DNA of 64,000 nt, taken from NCBI RefSeq assembly GCF_008831285.2, contig NC_045139.1, positions 250,501 to 314,500 of the forward strand, given 5' to 3'. The notes beneath the pieces were generated by a model that saw nothing but the letters and a program-made list of their open reading frames with translations, was not told where the DNA came from and did no database searches. Numbering within the stretch: the stretch's first letter is position 1; every line of letters starts with the position of its first letter. The translations under genes and the position numbers were made by a program. Below, piece after piece: positions 1-13,505 of this stretch. Source of the DNA: Nymphaea colorata. Lineage: Eukaryota > Streptophyta > Magnoliopsida > Nymphaeales > Nymphaeaceae.

Positions 1-2265
1 TATTAAAGATGTCTCACAAAATCAATGAGATTCAAGGAGTTGAACAGAAGATGAGAAAGTTCAATGAAATCCATGAAAAAGGTGAAAAAGAAAAATCTCA
101 ATTGGAAAAGGAAAGACTGAAAAGGGATCGGGAACAAGAAATGGAGCGGTTAATGAAACTAGAAGAAGAAAAAGAAAGGGAACGCGAAAGAGAAAAGGAC
201 AGGATTGCTGTTGAACGAGCTACTCATGAAGCTCGTGATAAGCCAGTTGCTGATGCCTGGGATAAGGCGGAAAAAGCAGCTGTAGAGAGAGCAACTGTTG
301 AAGCCAGGGAGAAAGCTCCACCTGAACCCAAGGTCGTAGACAGGACTTCTGCAGAAGGCAAGTTCAGGACAGAGCGATCTGCTGTAGATAAAGCAACTGC
401 AGAGGCTCGTGAAAGAGCTGCTGAAAGAGCAATTGTTGAGAAAGTTGCTGCAGAGGCAAGGGAGCGTATGGAAAGAGCTGTTGCCGAGAGGTTTGCTGCT
501 GCATTAAGAGATAAGCAGAAAAAAGATAATGATCGTGAAGATGGGACAAGCCTGAGAATGAATGGTGCTCGGAGCACTACCGCTGTGAGCATATTTTACC
601 TTTTTTTTTTTTTTCACCTACTACTTTTGCCCTTTAGTGTTTGTTTTTTCTGGTTCATCCTACTTCTGAGAACTAAGCAATCTTCAAATCTGGCAGGAGG
701 TGCAGAACACACGTGATGCTTCATCAAGTGGTATGTTTGTTTTCTGTTTGAAGTCTCTAATTGTTTTAATACCAAATTTACTCGTACTGCTGTTCCATCT
801 TGTGTCTGATAATACCTTTTTCCAAATCAAAAAACAAGTGTAGCGTATCTTGAAACCTGTTGCAGTCCTATTAAAGGCCATAACTTACCTAAATTTATTT
901 TGGATCAGAGACAGAGAAAAGGCGAAAGGCAAAGTTTGATCGATATCGGCGTACTACAGAACGTGCGGTATGAGTGTTGCCAACTCATTTACTCCTAAGT
1001 CTCAGTTGCAGTTGTTTAAATGTCAAAGTGAATTTATACTTGTATTATCTATGTCATGTTGACTGGTACTGCTTGAATGTGTTTTGTCGGATTTTCTACC
1101 CACTAAACTACAAGCTCTTATCTATTATGTTGAAGCTGCTTTTGACATATTTTCTTGCTTTGAGCGACCTGATCATGAATCATATTTGGACAATGCTGAA
1201 ACTTAATCTGTGGTTTAATGTTAGGCAAAAGCTCTTGCGGACAAGAAAGCTCGTGATATTCTTGCTCAAAGGGAGCAGGCAGAAAGAAATGTGAGAACGT
1301 GATGACTTACTGCGTTTTCATTACCAAGTTTAGCTGTGCCATATACTAACTTGGTGTGTCGTAACTATAGAGATTAGCTGAAAGCCTTGATGGTGATGTC
1401 AAAAGGTGGTCGACTGGGAAGGAAGGAAATTTGCGTGCATTGCTTTCAACACTGCAATATGTACGTATAGTTCTTATCTGAGTACCAAATTCTGTATTTT
1501 TAATGTGCAAAAGAATTTCTCTGCATTTTTATTTTGCTATCCACATTGCATGAGCCCAGCTAAGAAAGGTGGTCCCTCTTTGCTTAAACACACGAAGGTT
1601 AGTATATAACACATTTTGTATAATAATTGCTTTTAGATCCTTGGGCCCGAGAATGGATGGCAGCCTGTGCCACTGACGGAAATAATAACATCTGCCGCTG
1701 TCAAGAAGGCCTATCGGAAGGCTACCCTTTGTGTACATCCTGACAAGGTTCAACAACGGGGTGCAACCGTTCAACAGAAGTATATTTGTGAAAAGGTCTT
1801 CGATTTACTCAAGGTATGTCCTCGACAATCAATGATATGCTAGAAAAAACGTCCTTTCCGTACACAACTGCGTTGATTATCATCTGTGGTGTGCGTACGA
1901 AATAGCACTATTGACGCGCCTTCCGTTACGTAGTGGCCTGCCTTTAAATCTCGAGTTGATACAAATGGTGCTTCTGATTATCTTGAAATAACCATGAAAG
2001 ACGAGATTGATAGAAGACGTAATTAATGGCGAGGAGAGATGCTAATGGTCTATTCATTCTTTCATGCTTGAAGAGACGGCTATGAAGTTTCGCTGGTGCA
2101 AGTGGCCCCTCTACCCTGGAATTGTTTTGCAGCATAAGTTTGATAACACTACACTGGGAGAACCGAGTAGACATTCAATTATGAGGAAACCCTGATTGTT
2201 GTGACGATAACCTATTTATGCTTTTGCAGGAGGCATGGAACAAATTCAATTCCGAGGAGCGTTGA
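1..2265 (+). CDS. Auxilin-like J-domain protein, 3' part (5' end outside window)
   Basis: The protein is a clathrin-uncoating co-chaperone of the auxilin-like family: it recruits Hsc70 to clathrin-coated vesicles through a C-terminal J domain. Seen: a highly charged Glu/Arg/Lys/Ala-rich helical region (exon ending at 584) with repeated 'VERATAEAREKA'-like units, then exons 697-730, 909-967, 1225-1290, 1371-1460, 1637-1813 and 2230-2265, all GT/AG bounded and in frame to a TGA. The exon at 1637-1813 carries the J domain: [32 protein letters not shown], with the HPD triad at 1736-1744. The end [14 protein letters not shown] is the usual auxilin-like C-terminus. The frame stays open to base 1, so the ATG at 9 is probably internal. 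The gene converges tail to tail with the OTC fragment. Family assignment is firm; the particular paralogue is not known. Confidence 0.93.
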
Positions 2266-2714
2266 AAAGCTTCATGTCATCGTCCCAGATTTTTCCATTG
2301 TAATGCAACCGTTTTAAACTAACTTCCACGCACAGGAAGCCATCCTGTCTATCAGTGCAGTGGCATCAGTTGTACAAGAAGCATTCTGGAGTGCAGCTTT
2401 CAAGCATGAAGAGCAAATGGAACCTATGTGCATGATAACAAACTTGTAAATGTTCATATCTCCTGTTGAAGATTATTCTTGTATGTTAAATGCATGCACA
2501 TGTAGGCAAGTTTCTGCAGAAGCGTTCATGAAGCAAGCTGCAATCTTTACAGCTCCACAAAATCTAATGTTATTTTTTATGCATTATATCCCAAGGAAAA
2601 AAGCATGTAAAAATTCTCCATGTTTTTGTCCGCTTATCAGTGAGCGTAGAAAATTGTCAATGCTACACATTTATCAGCAATACAAAATTGGGAACATATT
2701 TGAGGTTGCAACCT
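2266..2714. other. Spacer between convergent genes
   Basis: About 450 bases between the auxilin-like stop and the OTC stop. It must hold both 3' UTRs. I see no further gene; the open frame at 2450-2788 overlaps the OTC exon on the other strand and has no recognisable protein content. Confidence 0.6.
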
Positions 2715-5380
<2,666 letters not shown>

Positions 5381-5384
5381 GCTT

Positions 5385-5531
5385 GGACATCGGGCCGGTC
5401 TGGCCCGATAATTAGTCGGGCCCAGGCCAGGCCTGACCGGATTCAAAAAACTCAAGCCCCAGCCCCGCCCGGCCCGATTATATTAAAAAAATATTTTTTA
5501 ATATAATGTAATACATACAAATAATAAAATG

Positions 5532-5595
<64 letters not shown>

Positions 5596-5720
5596 CTAAA
5601 AAAATAAAAAAAAGGTTGTTATTGGGCCCATCTGCGCTTATCGGGCCCACCCAGGCTTGCTTGGGTCATGTTTTTTCGGGCCTGAGTCGGGCTGAGTACT
5701 GAGTACTGGTCACGGCAAGA
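5385..5720. repeat. GGCCCGA-rich dispersed repeat split by a (TA)n tract
   Basis: Clusters of CGGGCC/GGCCCGA motifs lie at 5392-5485 and 5625-5695 in partly opposite orientation. An AT-rich core containing (TA)n separates them. This layout suggests a non-autonomous repeat with long GC-rich ends, but I could not identify clean terminal repeats or a target-site duplication. Confidence 0.45.
5533..5594. repeat. (TA)n microsatellite
   Basis: An uninterrupted run of TA dinucleotides, roughly 30 units, inside the GGCCCGA-rich repeat. Confidence 0.95.
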
Positions 5721-5745
5721 CTTGGAGCCCAGACTTAATCTCAAA

Positions 5746-5944
5746 CTGGGGCAGAGCTAAAAATTTTTCATGATGGGGAGGGGGAAGAATTAAAGTTTTT
5801 AAATTTTGACTAGAGCCAAAATATCATTTTTCAAAATTTTATACAAACAAGTAAAATTTTTAAAAATTTATATGTAATTTCTTTCTTTAAAATTTTTTGA
5901 GGTGGGGCAAGGGCCCATGCGAGCCCTACCTTGGCTCTGCCCTG
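5746..5944. mobile_element. Probable non-autonomous TIR element (GGGGCAGAGC ends)
   Basis: The left end reads CTGGGGCAGAGCTAA, and the right end reads TTGGCTCTGCCCTG, its approximate inverted complement. The interior is AT-rich and non-coding. The size (about 200 bp) and the ends resemble the hAT-like MITE at 7631-7814, but I see no convincing 8-bp target duplication here. Confidence 0.5.
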
Positions 5945-6773
5945 ACCTGAGACATGGGTTTAACCACAACTTTCAAAATATGGATATGGATATTTGGATA
6001 TCATCAGAAAGAGGAAAGGAGAAATCAAAACACAGATGGAATCATATTTAAGATTGCCCCTAACTCTGATCGAAAGTGCTAATCCAGTAGAAAAAAAAAT
6101 GATACCGATGGTAATTTCATATAAAAGTGGAAATATTTCTTCACAAAAAAGAAAAGTTAGAAAACATAAATTTTCTAATATTCCAACAAAAAACAGTCTC
6201 ACTATCTCAGGCCCCTGTTGCCTGTTGGCAGTTGTTAGCAAAAAATAAAACCAATAGGCTCTTTTTGAGATTATGGCCAAAAGGCATCATCAAATACAAA
6301 ATTTCCTACATGTAAAGCATAAATTTGATTACCAATGTTCAAAAGAGGTTTTACTGCAGTGGAAAAGTATATTTGATAATGAAGGTACATAAGATAACAT
6401 TTTGTAAAGAAAACATATAATTTATTGCAAAGTATGTTATATCTTTTGGATTGGATGAAAGCAAGGTGTCTGACATATTTTCATTTACAAGGAACCAAAG
6501 AAGCCCTAAGTAGTAAGCCTTTGGATTGAAACAGTTTCTTGTTTACCAAGTAACCAAGGGAGGAAAATTGAAATGGCATGACAAATGACCATAAAGTAGT
6601 GTCCCTTTCGCCTTCAACTTTGCCATTAAGTGAGTAGAAGAATCAGAATTAGTCCTTTCAATGGACAATAGAATCTGATCCTCTGACTTTGGACCATATT
6701 TGCTGTGGCATGGGTCCAGTTAGCTTTTTTTTACGTTTATGCAAAGGGAGTGGGACCAATATTCAATTCAAAA
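5945..6773. other. AT-rich spacer
   Basis: No gene, RNA or clear repeat structure seen. Short open frames on both strands are low-complexity and lack family features. Confidence 0.5.

Positions 6774-6864
<91 letters not shown>
6774..6864. repeat. (TA)n microsatellite, about 45 units
   Basis: A continuous alternating TA tract ending three bases before the MITE at 6867. An open frame reading Ile-Tyr repeats here is an artefact of the tract. Confidence 0.95.
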
Positions 6865-6866
<2 letters not shown>

Positions 6867-6867
<1 letters not shown>

Positions 6868-7410
6868 GTCACAAAAAACGTGTTTTATTAAAAAAAAGCG
6901 TATAAAACGTGAAAAACAAGTCAGCTGTATAAAACATTAAAAAAACAAGTTTTTTAGAAAAATGCTAAAAAACAAAAAAATACGTATATAATACCTGTAT
7001 TATACGTTTTCCCCCATTTTTTATGTTTTTCTTATTTTTTTGTTTTTTATTAATTTTTATTTTTTTATAATTTTTAAGATTTATTAAATGTTTTAAATTT
7101 TTCCGTTTTATTCCTCAAATATACAATTTTACCGTATTATACCCATCAGCTGTATAAAACATTAAAAAAACAAGTTTTTTAGAAAATGCTAAAAAACAAA
7201 AAAATATGTATAATATATAATACCTGTATTATACGTTTTCTCTATTTTTTACGTTTTTCTTATTTTTTTATTAATTTTTATTTTTTTATAATTTTTAAGA
7301 TTTATTAAATGTTTTAAAATTTTTCATTTTATTCCTCAAATATACAATTTTACCGTATTATACTCATCTTTTTCCTCGCCACATTATACCTATACATGTT
7401 TTTTGTGACA
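6867..7410. mobile_element. MITE with TGTCACAAAAAAC terminal inverted repeats, internally duplicated
   Basis: The left end is TGTCACAAAAAACGTGTTTT and the right end is ACATGTTTTTTGTGACA; the outer ~17 bases are inverted complements with one mismatch. The interior is very AT-rich and non-coding. It contains a direct duplication with period 225: a block beginning CAGCTGTATAAAACATTAAA at 6922 starts again at 7147, and both run through TACAATTTTACCGTATTATA. Three shorter relatives lie at 8690-8981, 9250-9562 and 15341-15651. The left end abuts the (TA)n tract. No target duplication is certain, so the superfamily is open. Confidence 0.8.
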
Positions 7411-7423
7411 ATGAATATGAGAG

Positions 7424-7439
7424 AGAGAGAGAGAGAGAG
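7424..7439. repeat. (GA)n microsatellite
   Basis: A short GA run just beyond the right end of the preceding MITE. Confidence 0.9.
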
Positions 7440-7630
7440 GAAGGGTGGGAGGGACGGGGAGAGATTTTTTGGGAGACACTCTCATAGATGTGTGTATACT
7501 TATAAGATTGCTTAATGAGCTTTAATCTAATCTAAGGGTGGGTTTGACAGCCTTAGATATCAGACTTGAAGTTATTTTAAACTCTAAGTTTGTATGGCCC
7601 TCTACTTAAACAACCAATAGATTTTCTAAC

Positions 7631-7814
7631 CAGTGGCGGAGCTACATTGTGGCTGTTGCATACAATTAATTGCATGCACGAAACACATAAAATTTGTTCT
7701 GTTTATGTATTGGTACTTCATTATTTTTTGTTGTTTTTACATGTGAGAGTAGCTCAAAGTTTGGAATTTGAACTAAGAGTATCCCTTAAGCAGAAATTTC
7801 TGGCTCTGCCACTG
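7631..7814. mobile_element. hAT-like MITE with 8-bp target-site duplication
   Basis: The element starts CAGTGGCGGAGCTAC and ends GGCTCTGCCACTG, giving terminal inverted repeats of about 12 bases. It is flanked by TTTCTAAC (7623-7630) and TTCCTAAC (7815-7822), an 8-bp duplication with one mismatch, which is the hallmark of hAT insertion. At 184 bp with no coding capacity it is a non-autonomous element. Confidence 0.8.
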
Positions 7815-7904
7815 TTCCTAACTGTGGTTTTCAAGCCCGACAGAAGGATGATCGGACCTGAGATTTTCAGTAATCTCAACCCGATCCCTAACCGTTTTGT
7901 TTGA

Positions 7905-8480
7905 TAGCTTTTTCCACCGTCTTCTCTGCAAAACCCATGCCCAAAAAATGGCGTTTCGGCTCAGAACAAGATGAACTTGGGCCTTTAGTATCTCCCTCAC
8001 CATTTCTTTCAATATCTTGAGCCTAGCATACTCAAGAAATTATAAATTTAAGAACTACCCAACACTCACAACTTCAAAATCCAAAAGCCAAGAGCAAAAC
8101 AAGTGCAACACATTAATCCTAACAACTCCAGAAATGAACCAAAATGAACAACTATCCAGTAATCCCAACTTCAGTGCCAATGGAAGAGAAGGCGAGAGCC
8201 CAAGAAAATTTCACCACCTTACAGGACTGCCAACTGAGACTGGAAACTCCTTCTCCTTCTTCTTCACCTGATTCAGATGGAATACTCACTCCCTTTGGAC
8301 GAAACAACATGATGGTATGCACAAGCTTATCAGTCTCTTTTGAAAATAATGTTTTCTAACAAAAACCAGTTTTGATCATCATCCAAATACATGTTAAACC
8401 TCATTTTGCCTTCGAATCACCCAAACGCACCCTTTAAAGCCACTCAGCAACAATATCAAACTGTTCATGCAGCCTAAACA
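7905..8480. other. Unassigned stretch with weak coding-like frames
   Basis: A plus-strand frame at 8144-8311 starts MNNYPVIPTSVPMEEKARAQ, is Ser/Pro-rich, and ends at a plausible GT donor (8314). It could be a gene exon, but no partner exon or family is recognised. Minus-strand frames here are equally unassigned. I would not call a gene. Confidence 0.3.
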
Positions 8481-8689
8481 TTGGGCAGAATTATGAAACA
8501 CATAATACGTATCAAAGTTTTGGGCATATTCATGAAACAATAACAACATGGTGTCAAACAAATCCCTCGATACATCATAAAAAACCCACCGTCTTCTCAT
8601 GAGTTGGTTTTGCAGCTTCAAAACTCTATCTTCTATCTGCGACCACAGTAATACAGAACAAAGGTGAAGATGACTGGAATTCAACTATG

Positions 8690-8981
8690 AAAACAAAAAA
8701 TGTGTATGGGTATTATACGACGAGGAAAAAGACGGGTATAATACAACAAAGTTGTGTATCTCGGAAATAAAACGAGAAAATCTTGACAAATTTTTAAAAA
8801 ATTTAAAACATTTAATAAATCCTAAAAATTATAAAAATTCATAAAAATATGAAAAAATACAAAAAAACAGGTATAATACATGTTTTTTTTTAATTTTCTG
8901 ACGTTTTTTTAAAAAGTACGGCTGATTGTGTTTTACCGTATTATATGTGCCTTTTTCCAATAAAACATGTTTTTTGTGACA
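8690..8981. mobile_element. MITE copy 2 (GTGACA-ended family)
   Basis: The left end AAAACAAAAAATGTGTATGG and the right end AAACATGTTTTTTGTGACAG are imperfect inverted complements. The interior shares GACGAGGAAAAAGACGGGTA and TGTGTTTTACCGTATTATAT with copies 3 and 4. It is non-coding. Confidence 0.75.
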
Positions 8982-9249
8982 GTGAAAGAAACAAACCTCC
9001 ATGCTATCAAGGACGGAAAAAAAGATGAAATTGCCAGGGGAGCTGTGACAGTGATGAAACACATAATACGTATCAAAGTTTTGGGCATATTCATGAAACA
9101 ATAACAACATGGTGTCAAATAAATCCCTCGATACATCATAAAAAACCCACCGTCTTCTCATGAGTTGGTTTTGCAGCTTCAAAACTCTATCTTCTATCTG
9201 TGACCATAGTAATACAGAACAAAGGTGAAGATGACTGGAATTCAACTAT

Positions 9250-9562
9250 GAAAACAAAAAATGTGTATGGGTGTTATACGACGAGGAAAAAGACGGGTAT
9301 AATACAACAAAGTTGTGTATCTCGGAAATAAAACGAGAAAATCTCGGCAAATTTTTAAAAAATTTAAAACATTTAATAAATCCTAAAAATTATAAAAATT
9401 CATAAAAATATGAAAAAATACAAAAAAACAGGTATAATACATGTTTTTTTTAATTTTCTGACGTTTTTTTAAAAAGACGGGAATAAAACAGGTATTATAC
9501 GGCTGATTGTGTTTTACCGTATTATATGTGCTTTTTTCCAATAAAACATGTTTTTTGTGACA
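9250..9562. mobile_element. MITE copy 3 (GTGACA-ended family)
   Basis: Almost identical to copy 2, plus an extra segment GACGGGAATAAAACAGGTAT near 9477 that copy 2 has lost. It arose with the 561-bp tandem duplication rather than by a separate insertion. Confidence 0.75.
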
Positions 9563-9649
9563 GTGAAAGAAACAAACCTCCATGCTATCAAGGACGGAAA
9601 TAGTGAAGGGAGAACACAAAAAAAGATGAAATTGCCAGGGGAGCTGAGA

Positions 9650-11900
9650 CTATATTACCAATGCAAACCAACCGCCAAACCCCTCAACATTTGGTCCATT
9701 TGCTATTTCAAGAAATGGGAAATGGAGTCCGATTCTACATTTATTAAATGATATTTAGTTGTTGGATGAAGAAAAAGATTAATCTTACTACCCGAGCAAG
9801 AGCAGAAGCCCTTATTTCTTTTATTGGTCCTTAACTCTATATTTGGACCAAGAGAAAGGAATGGATGGAAGGAAAAAGGAAGGGAAAGCAGAGAGAAGGG
9901 AATGGGGAGGGAAAGGAGAAGCAAGGAAAGAGAATGATCATCTATTCATTTCCTTTCCAATCTTTCCATTTTCGGAGGGATTGAAATTATATTAAAAACT
10001 CATTTTCTTTTCTCTCAAACTCAAAATCAACGAGCATGGTGTGATAAGCATAGGATTTTAAGCTTTGTCATTTAGCGATGAAACGGAACATGCAATTTGA
10101 ATCTTATAAATTACCGGATACAAGTTCTTCAATCGTGGTCGGATATACTAGATCCTTTCAAAGAGTACAAGCATGTATTAAATTACGAATGTTCGGATCC
10201 AATGGTCCAATTGGTATACCAAATCACAAGGTGAACACAGATTATTTAGGAAAATATGAGTAAAATCAGAATCAACAAAAACCGGGTTTGTGAGTGGCGG
10301 AGCCACATATGGGCTGGTGTGGGCAATTGCCCACACCAGCTTCTTAATTTTCTTTCATTTTTACAATAAAATCGTTTGATATTTACTTTGTTATACATGT
10401 AACTGCATGTTTAAGTATTAAAGGTTGTGAGTGCCTCTCCAAAAAAAAAAAGAAAATCTGACTTGGCCAATGGGTTTATGATAACAATGAAATATGAGGC
10501 CACACAAAAATCATAGTTGGGCATTTCAGTAATTTAGGCATGATAATAGAGTGATCAATGATCATGTAATTTATTGTTGAATAATCCAACTTTTTAGATT
10601 AATATTGAAAAATTGTTGGAATTGCTGATTAATAATTGACCTGCGGTTAATGCAGTTCGGCATCCAAGTCCAATTAAAATGTAAAGTCCATTTCAGGCGG
10701 ATGTCGGATCCAGACATGTTTTTAAACAATGAAACATTGTTTTGGATCTGAGCCAAGAATTTATGGTGCTACGTTTGGCTGTTGTGGGCAATTGCATACA
10801 CCAAGCACATAAAATTTGTTCCAACCCAAGAATAAAATTTAAAACACTTAAAATTATGTTCAAAATGTTTTAGACAAAATATGGCATAGTAATAAGATGT
10901 TGACAAAATATGGTGCATTTACATTGCTATCAAAATTTCTTCAGGATTGTCTGTTTCTAGAGGTTAATGTTGTGGGCCAAGCTATTTAAGTCATGAAGTG
11001 GGTGCATGTCTCATTTGGAAAAGTCAATATTTGAATGATTTTTCTAAGATGGCACTTGAAGACCTTGAATTTTGATTTTAGAATTAAAATTTTAGAAGCA
11101 AAATTTCCTTTCAAATTGGATTGGAATTTGAATTAAAATTCCAATTCTAGCTCCTTGTTGTGTTTAATAGTCAGAAATTTTGATTTCAGAATTGAAAATG
11201 ATGTGTTTGTAGTAAAGAGAAATGAATTAAAACCATCATTAAATTTACCATAAAGAGAAAAAAAAAATCATTGTAACACAGTGTTCCATGAATCTGCATT
11301 AAAAGATTGGAACATGTTCATGAAACACTTTATTGTAGTTCCTATTACCGAACGACCCCTAAAGAATTAAGGCCACGTTTATGATAAAAAAAATTACAAA
11401 TTGATCATTTTTTGCCATTCTAGGTAGAAGAAGGTCAATGTATTGTCAGTTTTTAGATCTATAATGTAGGTATTGTACTATTTTTGTTCCTTGGTGCTCT
11501 TCAGATAAAAAAAAGCCTGTAAATTGTCTAGACCATGACAGTGACGAATTGCTAAATATAGTTGTTGATGTTCATCTTCCTCTTCAACCTAAAGATGTTG
11601 GCATCCTCATGATTGATCAGAAACTTGGCCACGTTCACAATTCTTTTCACTGGGAGAAAGAAAGAACTAACTACTAGTTGGATAAGTCTCATAAGAAAAC
11701 AAAATGAAACTATTTTATAAGTGCTCGGCTGATAATGAAGGTTCTAAATTGCAGGTAGGTGAATTTACATTCCTGTCAAAATTTCTTCAAGATTGTCACT
11801 GTATGGATGGAGCTGAACATAACGGACCCGCGGTATTAAATGTTATGGATCGTTTGGCAATGTGAACGTGTCCAGCACGATGATTGGGGTAGATCTTTAC
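9650..11900. other. AT-rich spacer with worn repeats
   Basis: No gene seen. It contains a GGCGGAGCCAC-type repeat with a perfect palindrome (10293-10340), a possible relative at 10777-10803, and two similar blocks at about 10914-10955 and 11766-11805 (sharing TCAAAATTTCTTCA). Other open frames look random. Confidence 0.5.
10293..10340. repeat. GGCGGAGCCAC repeat with 28-nt perfect palindrome
   Basis: GTGGCGGAGCCACATATGG is followed at 10313-10340 by a perfect inverted repeat, GCTGGTGTGGGCAA then its exact complement. The opening motif matches the end of the hAT-like MITE at 7631, so it is probably a fragment of a related element. Confidence 0.7.
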
Positions 11901-11920
11901 AAGAGTGTAGTTCATCAAGA

Positions 11921-12126
11921 ACAGGGTAAAAAAGAAGCAATGTCATGGCGTCTTCTGCCATAAATTAAGAGCCGGGAAGCTCATCCAAAAGCTTCCTCGA
12001 TATCTCTTATCGATCTCCTGCCTTCTTCCTGCTTCTTGGGTGAAGCGTGATCATTTTTTGAGTGTGTTGGTGACCACGAAAGCTTGCCAGATCTTACCAC
12101 TTTCCTCTTGGTTCTCCGAACTAAGT
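11921..12126. repeat. Upstream direct repeat of the TNL 5' region
   Basis: This block (GGTAAAAAAGAAGCAATGTC through GGTTCTCCGAACTAAG) matches 12514-12783 with many substitutions and indels, including AGCTTCCTCGATATC, GATCTCCTGCCTT and GACCACGAAA. It looks like a second copy of the TNL leader region left behind by an unequal duplication. Confidence 0.75.
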
Positions 12127-12513
12127 TCAGGAAATTATATAAGTGATTAATTGTTCAAGTGCAGTTTTTTCATGACAATATTTGAAAAAAAAGAAGTACC
12201 ATATAGTTACAATCATTTGGCAAAAGCAAATCTAGATTCTCTGTGAAATGAGATCTCTCTCTCTCCTTTTTTTTTTGTTTGGCTATCTGAAAATTGAAGG
12301 ACATTTTAAAAAGAAAACAAATTTAAATATGCCATAAACAATGAATGTGTCCAACAGTATATTACTCTTCCTGCAAACAAAAAATGGATCAGTTCAAGCG
12401 AAAATGATTTTATGCATAGGAAAATGGATGAACATTCAACTAGAAAACTACCAAGAAATTTCATTTACAAGAAAGTTTCAACTGTTGACTAGGCAACGGA
12501 TAATTAATCAAAA

Positions 12514-12783
12514 ACAGGGTAAAAAGGGTGTAATGCAATGGGGTCTTCCGCCATTAATTAAGATCCCTTGTTCCACCGAAAGAAGCTCAGCCAGAAGCTT
12601 CCTCGATATCACTTGTCATCTCTTGTCGATCTCCTGCCTTGTTCCTGCTTGTTGGGTGAGGAGGAGTGATCGTTTTGTGTGTCTACTGTTGTGATAGTTA
12701 TTAATATTCTGTGTGGAGGCGGTGTTGCTGACCACGAAAAGATTGCCTAATTTTACCATCTTCTTCTTGGTTCTCCAAGCTAA
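12514..12783 (+). repeat. Second copy of the TNL 5' region repeat
   Basis: The partner of 11921-12126, lying directly before the putative TNL start codon at 12794. It is about 60 bases longer than the first copy because of insertions, and probably carries the TNL leader or promoter-proximal sequence. Confidence 0.7.
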
Positions 12784-13435
12784 GATCGGGAAAATGGTGA
12801 TCTTTGCAGCTTTATTCATAGTACTCTTCATCACCGTTCTCTTTGGTCATGTCTTCCTTCAGCGAATCAAGGATTTCTTGCAATTTTCAGCCAACCAAAA
12901 TGGTAGTGGAGGAATTAGAGGAAGAAACATGGAGGCAGGGGAAGAGGTACTAGAGACATTACCTTCACCATCTTCACCAAGAGTTGATGGATCTGAGTTT
13001 GAAGTGTTTCCTCAGCTTCAGAAGCGAAGACACCCGAAAGGGTTTCACTGGGCATCTTCATGACGGGCTCCAGGAGCGCGGTATTACCACCTTCATAGAC
13101 TGCGAGAAGTTGGAAAAGGGGGAGGAGATCAACAAGCTGTTGGAATACATAGACAGGTCCAAGATCGTTGTTCCCATCTTCTCCAAACGCTTTGCAGAAT
13201 CAAAATGGTGCTTGAAAGAGGTGACCAAAAGTGTGGAGTGTGGAAAGGAGATAATTCCGGTGTTTTTTGGCGTGGAACCTTCTGACGTCTGCAACCAGGG
13301 TGGCCCTTTCAAATCTGCGTTTAAGGATCATCAATCGAACAAGGAACAGGACCAAGAGGAGGTGATGGAATGGAGGGAAGCATTGAAGAAAGTCGAAATA
13401 TCTCTGGCTTCACTCTCAAGGACATGAATGGGTAT

Positions 13436-13505
13436 CTCTCTCTCCCTCTCTCCCTCTAGATGAATTAAAGTTTAATCACCTCTCTCTTTCTTTCTCTCTC
13501 TCTCC
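13436..13505. repeat. CT-rich low-complexity tracts in TNL intron
   Basis: TCTCTCTCCC and TTTCTCTCTC runs directly after the TIR exon donor, within the roughly 0.9 kb intron. Confidence 0.8.

Larger units (their letters stand above)
8493..9647. repeat. ~0.56 kb tandem duplication carrying a MITE in each copy
   Basis: The string ATGAAACACATAATACGTAT starts at 8493 and again at 9054, a period of 561. The two copies (8493-9053 and 9054-9647) align along their length with small indels. Each contains one copy of the GTGACA-ended MITE (8690-8981 and 9250-9562), followed by GAAAGAAACAAACCTCCATG. The minus strand of each copy opens the same frame, starting MNSSHLHLCSVLLWSQIEDR, encoding about 64 shared residues with an LQNQLMRRRWVFYDVSRDLF segment. 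I do not recognise that protein. It may be a fragment of a gene that was duplicated together with the element. Confidence 0.85.

Noticed and set aside
6705-6905. Open frame with long Ile-Tyr repeats
   Set aside because: Translation of the (TA)n microsatellite.
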